Assembly (NCBI GenBank): GCA_023213315.1
Contig: JAKCPI010002063.1
Location: 1 to 64,000 of the forward strand
DNA from: Euborellia annulipes
Lineage: Eukaryota > Arthropoda > Insecta > Dermaptera > Anisolabididae
Reading direction: 5' to 3'
DNA: 64,000 bases
Under the pieces are notes generated by a model that was not told the origin of the DNA, searched no databases, and saw nothing but the letters and a program-made list of their open reading frames with translations. Position 1 is the stretch's first letter. The number at the start of each line of letters is the position of its first letter. The position numbers and the translations under genes were made by a program. Shown one piece after another: positions 11,045 to 23,100 of this stretch.

Positions 11045-11633
11045 TTCTTTTTACTTTCTCTTACCTATGTATATATGTAATATATATATAGAGAGAAAGT
11101 ATTGGTTTCATGTCAAAAATTCGATGTCGAGATTTTGATGGATATATACGTTTTGAGGTCCCCTGAATCCAAAAAAGTGGTTTTCGCGACATGGTCTGTC
11201 TGTGGGTGTGTGTGCGTGTGGGTGGGTGTGTGTGTGTTCAATTTTAAGCATGAAGGAATTGAGCTAGGAGGTTGAAATGTTATATTCAAGTTAAACACCC
11301 CCCGGGACCGTGAAAATAAGCTTTTAATCAAAATCGGCCAAAGAGTACTAGTACTTTACTGATGTACTTTTTCAGTTTTTTTCGATTTTCTCAAAATTCG
11401 CTCTAACGATTTTGATTAAAATTCAAAAATCAATTATTTTTTAGACACTCTTTAAAATGTATATTCTCGTTTTGCCCTCAAAATTGTTTGAAGCACACTT
11501 TACTCTTGTGCTTCATAGGAAAGATAGGAGAAATGGTTGCCATGGTAACAAAATATAAATATTTTCCCATGTTTATAAATTTGACATCTTAAATTCTAAT
11601 ATATTGGCGGAAACTAAATATATGTCGACACAT
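11045..11633 (+). repeat. Dispersed repeat family R1, copy 3
   Basis: Almost identical to copy 2 from TTTTTACTTTCTCTTACC to ATATATGTCGACACA, so the two diverged recently. The spacer microsatellite differs (TGGGTG interruptions). Confidence 0.8.
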
Positions 11634-12145
11634 TATTACTTTTATTTATGCGACGCTCTTTCTCATAACAAAAATATAGAAATTGGCCATATACCCGTAC
11701 ATATATATGTTATATATGTTAGGGGAATGACTTTGACTTTTTTTTTTAAAGATTTCCTGTATCACGACTCAATGAACTTTTGCCTATTAATGACTAAAAT
11801 GCCGTTTATTCCATGAAACTATTAAAAAAAGTCACGCACTTTGAAATTTTAGGTCGGCTAGCCGCAGTCTTGTATAAGCCGGTATATAAGGGAGGTGTAC
11901 AAAACTGGTAGCTTAATTTGCTTAATTTGGTGTCAAATATAACTTGGGCCTTCTCCCCCCCCCCTTATAAACGCCCCTCTCTAATATCGAATATAGGCAT
12001 AGTCATACACAGGGAAGGGCTGGTGGAAATAAATCCCTGGGACGTACTCCTTTAAACTTTTTTCATAAAATCCTAATGAAAAATTATTTTCACTAGATTG
12101 TTAGACCTCTAAGGGATATATTCTTAAACAATTTCTCTTTTACAG

Positions 12146-12297
12146 GTTTGTGTTCAGTGTTCAGTGCTCAGTGCTCAGTGTTCAGTGTTCAACTAGTGCA
12201 ATCAACTGGATCAGCTCTACGAGTGCAGGGAGCTTCGATGGATCAGCTCTACGAGGGCCAGGCAAGCAGCTTCGAGCGACCGTCAACCCCTCAGGAG
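12146..12297 (+). CDS. Candidate coding exon 1 of an unrecognised gene
   Basis: A strong acceptor (CTCTTTTACAG, ending at 12145) and a donor (CAGGAG|GTGAAT) frame a 152 bp exon open in one frame throughout. The ATG at 12238 gives MDQLYEGQASSFERPSTPQE, and the next exon continues it in phase 0. Upstream of the ATG are six TTCAGTG-like heptamers. A 15 bp stretch (GGATCAGCTCTACGA) occurs twice, at 12209 and 12240, so the exon has grown by local duplication. I do not recognise the protein. The part before the ATG may be 5' UTR, or coding if translation starts in an earlier exon. Confidence 0.5.
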
Positions 12298-12391
12298 GTG
12301 AATATTTTATACTCTAAACATTACCCATATAAATCCAAAAATATATAAATGATCTGATTTTAATTTCTTTTTTTTTTCTTTTTTGTTACAG

Positions 12392-12416
12392 ATTCCTGAG
12401 GGTCAACAGAACAAAG
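12392..12416 (+). CDS. Candidate coding exon 2 (25 bp microexon)
   Basis: A pyrimidine tract (TTTCTTTTTTGTTACAG) precedes ATTCCTGAGGGTCAACAG and a donor AAAG|GTATTAAG follows. In the phase set by the previous exon it reads IPEGQQNK plus one base, without a stop. The intron between them is only 94 bp. Further exons were not found; the gene may continue past the antisense lipase gene or be short. A chance match is possible given how many pyrimidine tracts this DNA has. Confidence 0.4.
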
Positions 12417-12419
12417 GTA

Positions 12420-13090
12420 TTAAGCATGGTGCAAGAATATTAAAGGGGATAGATTAGACTAGCTTTTTTAGGATGTTCTTTTTTCAGCTGACCCCAAATA
12501 GGATTAGCATTTTTAAATATATAATTTTTAAAATAATAATAATTTTCATTTTAATTAATTTGCATTTAAAAATTTTAAATTTTAATTTAATTCAATTTGC
12601 CTTTTTTTCATTTAAATAATTTCTTTTCATAAATTTAACTTTTTTTTGAAAAATTAATATAATTTTCTAAATTTAAATAAAAATTAGATTATCATTTCTC
12701 CCTGCACATGCAACGCTCGAGAGAGAGAAAGAGCCTCTCCCGCCGCGGGATTTCATCATGATCATCATCATCTTAGTAACCAGGTGTGTAGAAAGATGTG
12801 ATTGCTAAACGAATACAAATTTAATTGTATTCACTTTTCGATATTTGTAATTAAGAAAATTTATTTTTACACCTTAGATGTAGTTTAAAGATTTAAATCT
12901 AGAGGGGTGGAGGGTGCACCATGCCAACGAGCCAACGAGAGGGATTTTGGGTGTGCTTTTTGAACCTATAGCTACTCTTCGTGAATCTAATAGTGGAGAA
13001 ACCAACGTGAATACTTTCATTTTAGGCCTCTGTTGGATAGTTGTTGTTATTAGCTTCAGGTGCCTTACTCTAATCTTTTAGCAAGTTCGT
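12420..13090. other. No gene recognised
   Basis: AT-rich to 12700, then a mixed patch with GAGAGAGAAAGAG and GATCATCATCATC. No domain, RNA or element ends recognised. Confidence 0.4.
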
Positions 13091-13094
13091 TTTG

Positions 13095-13577
13095 TTAGGA
13101 TGCCTTGATTTGTTCTTTTAATTTAGGATCCATACGGAGACATAAAATGAAAGATATTCTCGTTGATTTATTCCATAAGGAGATGCGGTCAGATCTTATT
13201 GAGAGATCGAAGCCCAGGTTCCAAGTGTTCTTGTGTTTTGCGAAACTTTTGTTGACGCACTCGTGAGTCTGATGTTTTTGTATCTTTGAGGGTGGGTTTG
13301 AGGTGGCTCTATGAGTAAAGCGAGTCAGGGAAGGGTGCAGTTTCTCCAGGAATAGCCTGGAGGGTGAAAATTGCAATCCTTGAGGCTAGGAACCCGAGGG
13401 CTCCACCGATCTGATGGTGGAGACGGGGTTACAAATGCTCCCTCTATTGTCTTCGTATTTTGTGTTAGGCTAGGTAGGATCTCTTCCACCAGCCCCCTCA
13501 CTCGTTTGCTTGTAATCCATAAAATCACACTCATTCTCACTGATATGATTTCCTCAGACTCACGCTTTACGGTTTAA
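13095..13577. other. GC-richer island with overlapping ORFs, identity unknown
   Basis: Base composition is close to 48% GC against roughly 30% around it. Open frames of 68-93 codons run on both strands (minus 13095-13376 and 13325-13540; plus 13371-13577). The frames shift between reading frames, as in a decayed coding sequence or retroelement piece. No family motif was recognised. Confidence 0.3.
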
Positions 13578-13699
13578 CAATATATATATATATATATATT
13601 CATCAATATATATATATAATTTGTATTCGGCAAGCAAGGAATAATTAATTATTTAAAACCTTGCTGTTCTTTTTTTATTAATTTCATTTACTACATACA

Positions 13700-14155
13700 C
13701 TTTTTGTTGTAGAAGATGAAGATATCTTTTTTGGTGTTTATTTTTTATTTAGTGTTTTTGTGAGTGTAAAAAAGTGAGAGAAGAGAGAAAATTTTCAATA
13801 TTTTTTGGAAAATTAAAGGTAAACATAAATAAATTAGAATACTAATTCATAATTCTTATAAATTAACTGATTAGAATTAAGACTAATTTAAATTTTTTTT
13901 CAGGTCAGGAATTATATCATGTTTAATAACACAATTGAGACATTTAAATATATTCCATAAGTAAATAATTATTGTCGGAAAAATAAAAGAGATAATTTTT
14001 TTGGTGTTTACTTTTAAATAGTAAATATTTGTGTGAGAGAAGAGAAAAAATCTCGCAAATGAAAGGTAAATAGTACACTAACTTGATATTCTCATAATTA
14101 ACTGATTAGAGTCAATACTAATTCAATTTTTTTTTTTTTTTTAGGACAACTCATT
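13700..14155 (+). repeat. Direct duplication of a 200-260-bp segment
   Basis: The order TTTTTTGGTGTTTA, GTGAGAGAAGAGA, AAAGGTAAA, AATTAACTGATTAGA, ACTAATT and a T-run followed by AGG occurs at 13722-13905 and again at 13998-14148. Each copy has GGTAAA and TTTAGG/TTCAGG signals, so it looks like a duplicated intron-like unit. A third, weaker GGTAATTTTT..TTTTCAG arrangement sits at 14420-14503. Confidence 0.5.
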
Positions 14156-14159
14156 TTCA

Positions 14160-15520
14160 TAAATAAATAATAATATTTATCCAAAAGAGCGACGAAAAAT
14201 GTGCTCACTATACATCTGACTTTATAATAAATATATAAAAAGCCAACGATGGAGAAAGTTGTATTTAAATTCACAGCTCATCGATTATTATATATTATTA
14301 TTATTATTTAATCTTTTATTTGCCTTTTTCTTTAAGCGATTAAGTCAAAATTTTAATGTATGCTCTTATTCTGTAATGGAATGTTTTTTCTAGTAGACAT
14401 TAAAAGAGCAATTGCTGAAAGGTAATTTTTTTAATATAAAGTTAATATATTATACATTTAAATAATTTCGATTGAATATTTATTAGAATTAATTTATTTT
14501 CAGATTGACGATCTTCTAAAATATAGAAAACATGAATGAAATCTCAGAAAACTGACAATATCTGTCCTCAAACAAAAAACCGTCTAGAAATTATATTCGC
14601 CACTCACTCATACATTTTGCAATTTATTCCCTGTGATAAAATTGAAACAAGTGGAGTTGCTGAAGTTGATTTACTTAGAAGAAAAGAAAAATGCTAGAAC
14701 AGGATTTCATCCAAGCAAAATTTCTTAATCTCCTGCTTAGCCATTTGCCTCCTCATTAAAGAGGCTTTTCTATAAATCATTTGGACATCAGTTACTAAAT
14801 AATATTAAAATACTGGTAGATCGAAGAATATCCTAGAATTTGTTTCTTTTTATTTTCCACCACTTTCAAGATACAGTGAAAATAAATTTTTTTTTAAATG
14901 ACCACAAGCTGCTAGAGTAAGGGCATTTATTCACTGGATCGAAGAGCTTTAAAAGAAGATGGGATAATTTTTTTGGGGCATGGAAGGAACCTCTACGTGG
15001 TGCTCTCTAGCAACGTTGTCTTATCTAAAAGATTCGGCTAATCCTTCCAAACAACAACAAAATACTTCAGTAAAAAAGATGAAATTATAAAACAGCTCAA
15101 TAAATAAAAATTTTGAATATTGTTATAATCTCAGGCATTCCAAAAAAGAACGATTTCTTCCCTTAAAATTTGAGACAAGCACAGAACACTACTTTCAATT
15201 ACCGAAGGTAAGAGAAAATTGGGTACTGTAGGACCAGGCACATTACATTTTTTTATTACATAATTTCTAGAGGAACGAGTGGTTGGATGAGGGGCGCCAA
15301 AAATGACCAGGCACGGAAACGACAACATACCCAGGAAGGGCCCTGAGGCTACCTACCTCGACGCTGCCGTAACTCAGAAGACCAGCGTGCATCTTGGACG
15401 TATCCTTAAACATAACCTCATATTTGCAACACTTTCATTGATTAATTATCCTAATTTACAATTTAAGTGTAATTTTTGACCTGTTTATATTTTAATATAT
15501 ATTTTAATCTCAATATATAT
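14160..15520. other. No gene recognised
   Basis: AT-rich sequence with scattered short open frames lacking domain motifs. 15195-15400 is slightly GC-richer. Nothing could be assigned. Confidence 0.4.
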
Positions 15521-15522
15521 TA

Positions 15523-15842
15523 GGGGTCGTCCACATATTACGTAACACTTTTTTTTGAAGATTTTCTAGTCCCCATGTCACAGTTAGTCACATACAAACA
15601 AACCCCCCTACAAATATTATGTCACAACATAGAACTACCCCCCCCCCCCCCCCCCGAATAAAATTTCTTATACAAATTCATATCATTTTACTTTTTTTTT
15701 CCAAAAAATTTTATAAATTCAAATTTGAATTGTTATGTCACACTTAGAGAAACCCCCCGGGTCCCCCATGTCACAATTAGTAACATTTTGTCCTGACCGG
15801 GGGGGGGGGGGCTAACGAGTTACGTAATATGTGGACAACCCC
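15523..15842. mobile_element. PIF/Harbinger-type MITE with TTA target duplication
   Basis: The ends GGGGTCGTCCACATATTACG and, inverted, CGTAATATGTGGACAACCCC form about 25 bp TIRs flanked by TTA on each side (15520-15522 and 15843-15845). A 3 bp TTA duplication and GGG-starting ends fit PIF/Harbinger. The interior has C- and G-runs and no transposase. Confidence 0.75.
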
Positions 15843-16139
15843 TTATCGACTTGTTCCTTTGGTTTCGGCAGCCTAGTTTCTTATTGTTGTCTAATAATGT
15901 GCCAAATTTTATTAAAATTGGTGCCTACAACTCAATTGTTAGTTTGCAAATGTTTCTTTCAACTTTTTTTTTTACATGACAACTTCTTACAATGCAGGTA
16001 TAGAAAAAGTGGAATAAAAGCACATGAAAAATTGCTCGTTATCGGCTCGAATAACTCCTCTGTCTTAAGAGCTATAATTATTTTGAATACAGTATACGGT
16101 TAGAAAGAATGATTCTTCTGCTAAAGATTTCACCATTTA

Positions 16140-16620
16140 TTTTTTTCCTAGTATTTCATTTTACCATGTGAGAGTGCGCGGCGGGAAATTCTTATTTGAA
16201 GGTTTAAACCATTGTAGATTCCGAACGGCTAATCAGATCAGACTAAATTTGATGTCAATTTGTGCAGAAAGAAAAACTCTAATTGACTATATAAATCGGA
16301 ATTAATAAACTCTAGAATCAATTTTTTTTTCAAAAAACCTAATTTTTTAAGCCCATTATTCCACAATGGATTTGACCATTAAAGCTACATTAAATATAAA
16401 TATATTTTTAGAAAGATTGGTTGAATACCACCTGACCTTTTTTCTTTTCTTAGATATGACGTCATTTTACCGCGTGAGAGCCCGCGGCGGGAAATTTTAA
16501 GTTTTTTGTTATAGCAATAGTTGCAATGATTGAACTGGGGCTAAAATTAAATTTGATGACGTCTTTCATGAATGCAAATCCGAATTTGATTCAAATATTT
16601 ATTTGATTGAAATTCGGTTA
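16140..16620. repeat. Diverged duplication carrying GCGGCGGGAAATT
   Basis: CATTTTACCATGTGAGAGTG then CGCGGCGGGAAATT (16156-16189) recurs as CATTTTACCGCGTGAGAGCC then CGCGGCGGGAAATT (16463-16496). Similar flanks follow, including AAATTTGATG. GGCGGGAAA matches the E2F consensus, but no transcription unit is evident. Confidence 0.5.
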
Positions 16621-16629
16621 AAATAAGTT

Positions 16630-17675
16630 GCAAAAATGAAATATTTATTCTATTCGTGAGATGCGCAGTCAAATTGTTTAAATTTATAGTTTAAGTGAAG
16701 GTGCTTTTAGAAAATAAATATTTTTCATTAAAGGTAAAACAAATATTTTTATTTAAATACAAATCAACGCAAGTATTTTTATAGACTTGTAATAGCCTTT
16801 AAAAATATTTCCGAAATTTTTATTTCTATTTATTAAATAAATAAATTTTTTTTTTTATAAATTATTTTTTATCTAGGAGTAAACTTTGTACCATTGTATC
16901 ATAAAATGATTCTGTTTGTACTGTATTAATTTTTATATATATATTTATATAAATATTAAAATATATATAATTTGTTACATTTAAATTTAATTTTATTAAA
17001 TGAATAAAATCCGATTTTTGAAATTTTTTTTCTTTAATAAAAACAATTTTTTTAAAATTATTTTAATAATTTAAAAAATTGTATATAAGTTGGTAAATTT
17101 CAAATTTTTCAATTGGTGTCATCATCATCATTATAAATAAAGCACTTACGAGTTTAATAAATTTTTTTTTTGTATAGATAAAATTAAAAAATATATAGTA
17201 TCATAATCTAAACTCGAAAATTTAATGTATTGGCGCATTAAGTAGCATTCAGTCCTGAGTTCGTTAGAATATATAGTTGTAAAATTAAAATATTACAAAA
17301 TAATTTCACTTAAATCAGTGAAAAATAGAATTCTATAGAAAAAAAAACTTAGCTTATAATTAATTTCTGTCTAAAAAATAATTTTATGAAAAAAAAAAAT
17401 TATCCTTTTTTTAGGGATTTGAATAAATTTTTAAGGAATTTGAATTTAACTTATTTCTTCAAAAATAAAAATATATTATATTATTAATTATATTTATTAT
17501 ACAATATTTTTTTTTTACTAAATAATTGACTGATTTAGAGATAATATTATTTAGTAAGCGTACTTTTTTCATATGACTAGAATAAAATAAATCTATTAAC
17601 AGCCGAGTTTGATCGAATCAAATAATTTACCTAAAAACCGGCAAATATTCTATATATATATTTATATACGTATAT
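16630..17675. other. Very AT-rich stretch, no gene
   Basis: Long A/T runs and ATATAT tracts; no exon or element ends supported. Confidence 0.6.
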
Positions 17676-17679
17676 ATTT

Positions 17680-18122
17680 TAGGGTTGCCCTTATTTTGAA
17701 AAAAGTGAAATATTATCGACCTCCACCCGGAAATTGGTTTAGAATGTCAAAAAAATGAGCCCTGAATTTTTTCAGATTTTTCCAAGCAAAATAACCCGTG
17801 TCGGTAAGCTGTTGAAATTTAAATGCGATTTTCTGACTATAATAGAAAAGCTTTCGAACGTAACTTTTAGAAATTCCTTTGTAAAAATTATGGAACTTGG
17901 TATACTTAAGTTTTTGGTGTCAAAATTTTTTCATTTTTTTGTAACGTTCCAAGTCTATTATTGTCAGAAAAGTCCATTTAAAACCCGTGTTAAATTTCAA
18001 CTGCTTACCGGCACCGATTATTTTGGTTGAAAAAATTCAGAGCTCATTTTTTTGACATTTTAAACCAATTTCCGGGTGGAGGTCGATAAAAATGCACCTT
18101 TTTCAAAATAACGGCCACACTA
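17680..18122. mobile_element. MULE-like MITE with about 200-bp TIRs
   Basis: The left arm has GGGTTGCCCTTATTTTGAAA, TATCGACCTCCACCCGGAAA, TTGGTTTAGAATGTC, then AATGAGCCCTGAATTTTTTC. Its reverse complement occupies the right arm (18122 back to about 17930), so almost the whole element is a hairpin. GTATATATT stands at 17670-17678 and again at 18123-18131, a possible 9 bp duplication as in Mutator-like elements, but the motif is low complexity. It ends 67 bp beyond the lipase stop codon and is likely in the lipase 3' UTR. Confidence 0.7.
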
Positions 18123-18188
18123 GTATATATATTATATTTGGCATGGAAGAAATGCTTTAAAAATTAAATTATGTTAGTGTAAAAATTA

Positions 18189-18815
18189 TTAAACGCTGCT
18201 TTCACCTGTAGAAATAGTCGTTATAGGAAATATATAATTGTTCGGATTTCGGTTGAAATTTTCTAAGAGAGGTAATGCTTCGAAGGTAACATGCCTGCCT
18301 CTTTCAGAAGCCTCGAATCCAAGTGTTTCTGATGATTTGGCATTTGTTACACTAACCGTGGATGCTTCTGAAAAACGCGTTAAAGCTCGAGTTTCTAAAA
18401 GTTCCCTGGCACTAGAATCTGATATATCAGATAACGATTCAGGCGAGGCTAAAGGTGCAACACCGAGCCATGAATTATTGTCCAATCGGTGATTTAATTC
18501 ATGAGCATCGAGTTCTTCAAGAATGGATGGACAATCCCAAAACAATGCCGGATAACTTGCTCGGAGATTAACTGATGAAACATTTTGACTTCCAGTTGAT
18601 GAGGGAAGACTTGGTGGATTTACTTTCTCACTAGTTGGACTTCTTAAAGAAGTAAAACTTGTTTCCAAACAAAGACGATGGGGAGGAGTTATCACTTTTG
18701 GGGAACCGGAAGGCAATTCAGTGAATGTAAGTTCACTAAGATCGTAACAGCCACTTGCTGCATTGTGCGTGGAAGATGCCCTTTGTGGCTTGGTTGGTCC
18801 ATAGCTCGTTATAAC
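18189..18815 (-). CDS. DAGLA: DAGL last exon: C-terminal tail and stop
   Basis: The acceptor CTGTTTAG precedes GTTATAACGAGC (phase 0) and the TAA stop is at 18189-18191. It encodes 208 residues beginning VITSYGPTKPQR, which corresponds to the VLENYNKG region just after the lipase domain. The tail is rich in Ser and Pro (SPESLSDISDS, RALTRFSEAST) with many possible phosphorylation sites and little conservation expected. No clear Pro-Pro-x-x-Phe Homer-binding motif was seen. Confidence 0.9.
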   Translation of the reverse strand, partial: VITSYGPTKPQRASSTHNAASGCYDLSELTFTELPSGSPKVITPPHRLCLETSFTSLRSPTSEKVNPPSLPSSTGSQNVSSVNLRASYPALFWDCPSILEELDAHELNHRLDNNSWLGVAPLASPESLSDISDSSARELLETRALTRFSEASTVSVTNAKSSETLGFEASERGRHVTFEALPLLENFNRNPNNYIFPITTISTGESSV

Positions 18816-20088
18816 CTAAACAGGAAATTAGTCATATTAATCGGATATTATTCATCAGTACAATAAAGGGTCAAAAGGAGTCTTATTTAATTTTTAAATC
18901 TTTTATTCTTTTTCACTAGGATAAAAATCTGGAGTGACTAATCGTACATCACACGTGATTTTTTATATCGATTTTTAGTTTCCAATAATAGAGAAATATT
19001 TATATTTTAAAAATTTAAATGAAAGCATTTAAAAATAAATGATTTATGAATTTTTATCAAAATCATTAGAGAGTATTTTGTAAAAATCGAAAAAAAACTC
19101 AAAAAAGCATATCAGGAAAGTACAGTGAGGGACAATATTAAGTCCCACCCATGCGTTTTCTACTTGTGATTATTTCATTGTTTTTTAAAAAAATATTATA
19201 TATTTTTTAATAGGAACTTTCATGGTTCAAACGTAGAAAATTCCCAAAAATTTTATTTTCTTTTATAAAAACAATGAAATAATCACAAGTAGAAAACGCA
19301 TGGGTGGGACTTAATATTGACCCTCACTGTACACGCAGTCTTAGGCAGATTTTATTAAAAATGTTGGCGCTGTAGGTCTGTCGAATATCTACCTGAAATA
19401 TCAAATTTCAAATTTGTAGCTCTTTTGTTCTTGAGATATTTTGTCCATAGACAGACAGACCATTTTGCCGGACACACTTTACTAAACTCGAAATTTGTAT
19501 TTATATCAAACGAATCTCGACATCGAATATTTTATTTTTTAGTTATTTTGTTAACATACAGCTTGTAAAAAAATCCTAGTGAATAAAGAATAAAAAGAAA
19601 AATCAGTCAAAAATAAAATAGCACAAATATTAATTGTGGCTTTATATTTTTTATCTTTAATACTTCTTAGCCATCTTCGTGGATAGAAAAATTTTTAATC
19701 CAACCCCAATTAGTCAAGAGTCAGTTTGAATTGATTTGTTAGTTGAGAGTATAATTTTCAGCTTATTAAATTTATAAATATTAAATAAAACATAAGCTCG
19801 TTCGGTACATTTAACATTATTTCAAGTTATATCTAAAAACAAAAGAAAAAGAATCCCTTAAACAAAATAAAAATTACTTTTATTAATGACTAGACCTCGA
19901 AGAGGCGCAGTTACTTCATCAAATTGTTGGCTGAGTGTGTAATTAAATAAATTTACATAAATTTTTTTATTAACTGTTTTATGGGTCGACTGCTTTGCAT
20001 TGCTTTTCAATAAAATAATAAACATATGTTTAATTTATTTATATTCAACCTATATAATAGGTTTTTTAGTCGACATTACAATTTCTTG

Positions 20089-20124
<36 letters not shown>

Positions 20125-23100
20125 TATATAAAATTGATAAAAGTTATACATTTTTTTTTTACATTCAGGTATTTAAAATTAGGTATTAAAATACAAATAG
20201 ACATTTTCAGAATTTTATATATATATATATATACCATATGTAGGTAAATATATATATGGAGTAAAATGTTTATTTGTATTTTATTACTTAATTTTAAAAT
20301 ACCTGAATGTAAAAAAAATGTGTAACTTTTATCAATTTATATATATATATATATATATATATTAGATAACAAGAAATTGTAATGTCGACTAAAAAAAAAT
20401 AAGTGTTGAATATAAATAAATTAAACATATGTTTATTTTTAAAGGTTCTGTCGATAATGAAAAGCAATGCAAAGCAGTCGACCCATAAAACAGTTAATAA
20501 AAAATTTTATGAAAATTGATTTAATTACAAACTCAGCCAACAATTTGATGAAGTAACTTGGGCTCTTCGAGGCCTATTTAAAATAACCTTCATCCCAGAA
20601 TCTAAAGAATTTTATTAATAACTATAAGAGATTAAAAAGATTTTAAAATATCTATGTCGTGCAATTAGTTGGGGTGGTTGATGCAAAAGGGCGAAATCCC
20701 GCAACACCGCTGTGTGCGGCTGTTTCCCCACTTTCGGTTGCGCCTTCCCTTAATCTTGGCTTGGAGAGTCCCATTGTTGATCCCACCAAGTGCAAGATTC
20801 GTTCCGTGATTCGCTTCGTTTTTCCACGCCAAAGGGACTCCACCCGTGGATATTTATCATCAGTTGACAGATTCTCACTTCTCGTTGGACCATCTCGATA
20901 ACCGCCTCCGAAACTGACGATCTCCCACTCCGTTCTTCATCGTGGACTTGCTTCCGTCCGACACTAAACTCCCTTCACACCACTTTAGGACGTGTTGAAC
21001 GGTCATACACTTGTCTGGAGTTCCTTTGGCGTGCAAAAAGCGAACGAATCTTGCACTTGGCAGAATCAACAATGCGAGTCTCCATTTCGGACGGCTGCCA
21101 AGCCAAGATTAAGCGGCGCAGCGAAGCACAACCGGGCGGAATCGAAAGTGGCACACAGCGGTGTTGCGGGATTTCGGCTCGCACCTTCCCGTGCGGCTGG
21201 AGCGCTTTCAGAATCTTATTTTTGGATCAACCCTAGTACAAAGTGATGATATGGATTATATCAAAGTAGATGAGACCCTCGTTCATTATTAGAATCAGTT
21301 AGCAAAAAATAAATTGTTAAATAATTTTTAAAATTTGAAAGTTAAGAAATAATATTTATGATCCTTGAAAATGGCCAAAGCGGTTTTTCATTCATCCTTA
21401 AATTAATTAAATTATTTTAATTAATATATATACAAAGATATAGAGGTATGGGGAGAAGAAAATGCCATCTTTTGAATTTTCTGAATAATGAAAAATAATA
21501 ATTAATAATTGTTCGCCTAGACAAAGCCTTAATTTTAATTATAGAGGCGTAAAAATTTCAAGTTAAAGAGAGCTCTGCATGTATATATGTATATCAAAAA
21601 AAAATAATAATAATATTAATAATTTCCCCTAAATTTTTCTTATATTAACCCACCAGAAAGGCAAATGATGCTATTGATTTTCCAATTTTTCAACAAGTAG
21701 GCCTAATTATTATTTGTCTTTATATAAAAATTCATTCAAATTATGAATCTAATCAATTTTTACTTATGTTAATATGAAAATAATTTTAAACTAGTGAACG
21801 AATTTAATAGGAGAATTAAATCCAAGTAAGATAACACAAGGTTTATTTGTTTCAATAATTTATTTAACACTTTATACGTATTTCGACACAAGATGTGTCA
21901 ATCATCATCAGAAGTGAGTTAGCACATCTTGTGTCGAAATACGTATAAAGTGTTAAATAAATTATTGAAACAAAAAAGCTTGTGTTATCTTATTTGGATT
22001 TCAATTCACTAATTAAATCATAATGTTTCAACTAGAGCCAACGGTTACCAGTTTAAAATTAATTATTAATGAACGAATACTTGAATGCCTCTTCTTGTAA
22101 TTTTTTATAATAGTGCCAGGCGTTTGGCCGGACGAAATATTTGCGAAATAGAATATAAGGCGCTCCTGAAAGTTGAAATATTAAGATAATTTTTTGTAAT
22201 GTCTTGATAATTTAAAATCTTTATGTAATTAGGTCTACTTGATCATCCACTAATCCACTACAATAGCAATTTAAAATATTTTCTGTAATGGTGAAAAATA
22301 TATTATATTAATTACAAGACAAAAAAAAATTTCATATTACTTTTCCAAAAGTGAAAGGCTTTTCTCCTCCCTAATCCTTCTATATATTTATGCAATCAAA
22401 TTTAAATTTAATAATAATGGGGTGAAAGCGAATGGAAACAAGCGAAATTTTGGATATTTTAAAATAAAATTTTGTTAAAATAACCATTCATTTCAGAGCA
22501 TTCTTGATTTATTTATTATTAATGTTGTTATTATTATTAGTGCATTCTAAAAAAAAAAAAAACTAATTTGCATGCTTGTGAGCGTTAATTTTACAGTTCA
22601 AAGCAAGCAATAAATAAAAAAAAATCAAATACTACCTAGCTTGGTGAGTCGATGCATAAAGGATGAACAATAACAATTGTAACAAAAAATAAATAAATAA
22701 ATAAAAACATCAAGAGAAAAAGAATAATTTCTATTTTTGTAGGATTTTATTTAATAAATAAAATATTATCAGCTAGATTTCGTTAAGTAAACTATAAAAT
22801 ATTCACTTAAAAGTGTTTGGAAACTATAAGCCTATGAGTTTTACACAAATAATGTACGAAACTTAATAAAACGTTTGAGATCTTTAAACACTAGTTTCAC
22901 TTATATTTTGTTATTAAATTTTCAAAAAAAAAAAAAAAACTGACAAAGCATTGAGTTAAATAGTGGAGTTGTCATTTAGTGTGTATTATTATACATACAT
23001 TTTATTTGACTGACTGTACAATGCTTTCAGCTCGACTACTGTGCTGAGGATGGCTTTATCTCATTAAAACCGAAACTGTTTCCTTAACAGAGAGTTTAAT

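Noticed and set aside
18238..18492. Plus-strand ORF opposite the last lipase exon
   Set aside because: Antisense shadow of the lipase C-terminal coding sequence.
20659..21246. Four overlapping ORFs in the GC-rich inverted repeat
   Set aside because: The frames appear on both strands because the sequence is inverted and GC-rich; none has a recognised domain.
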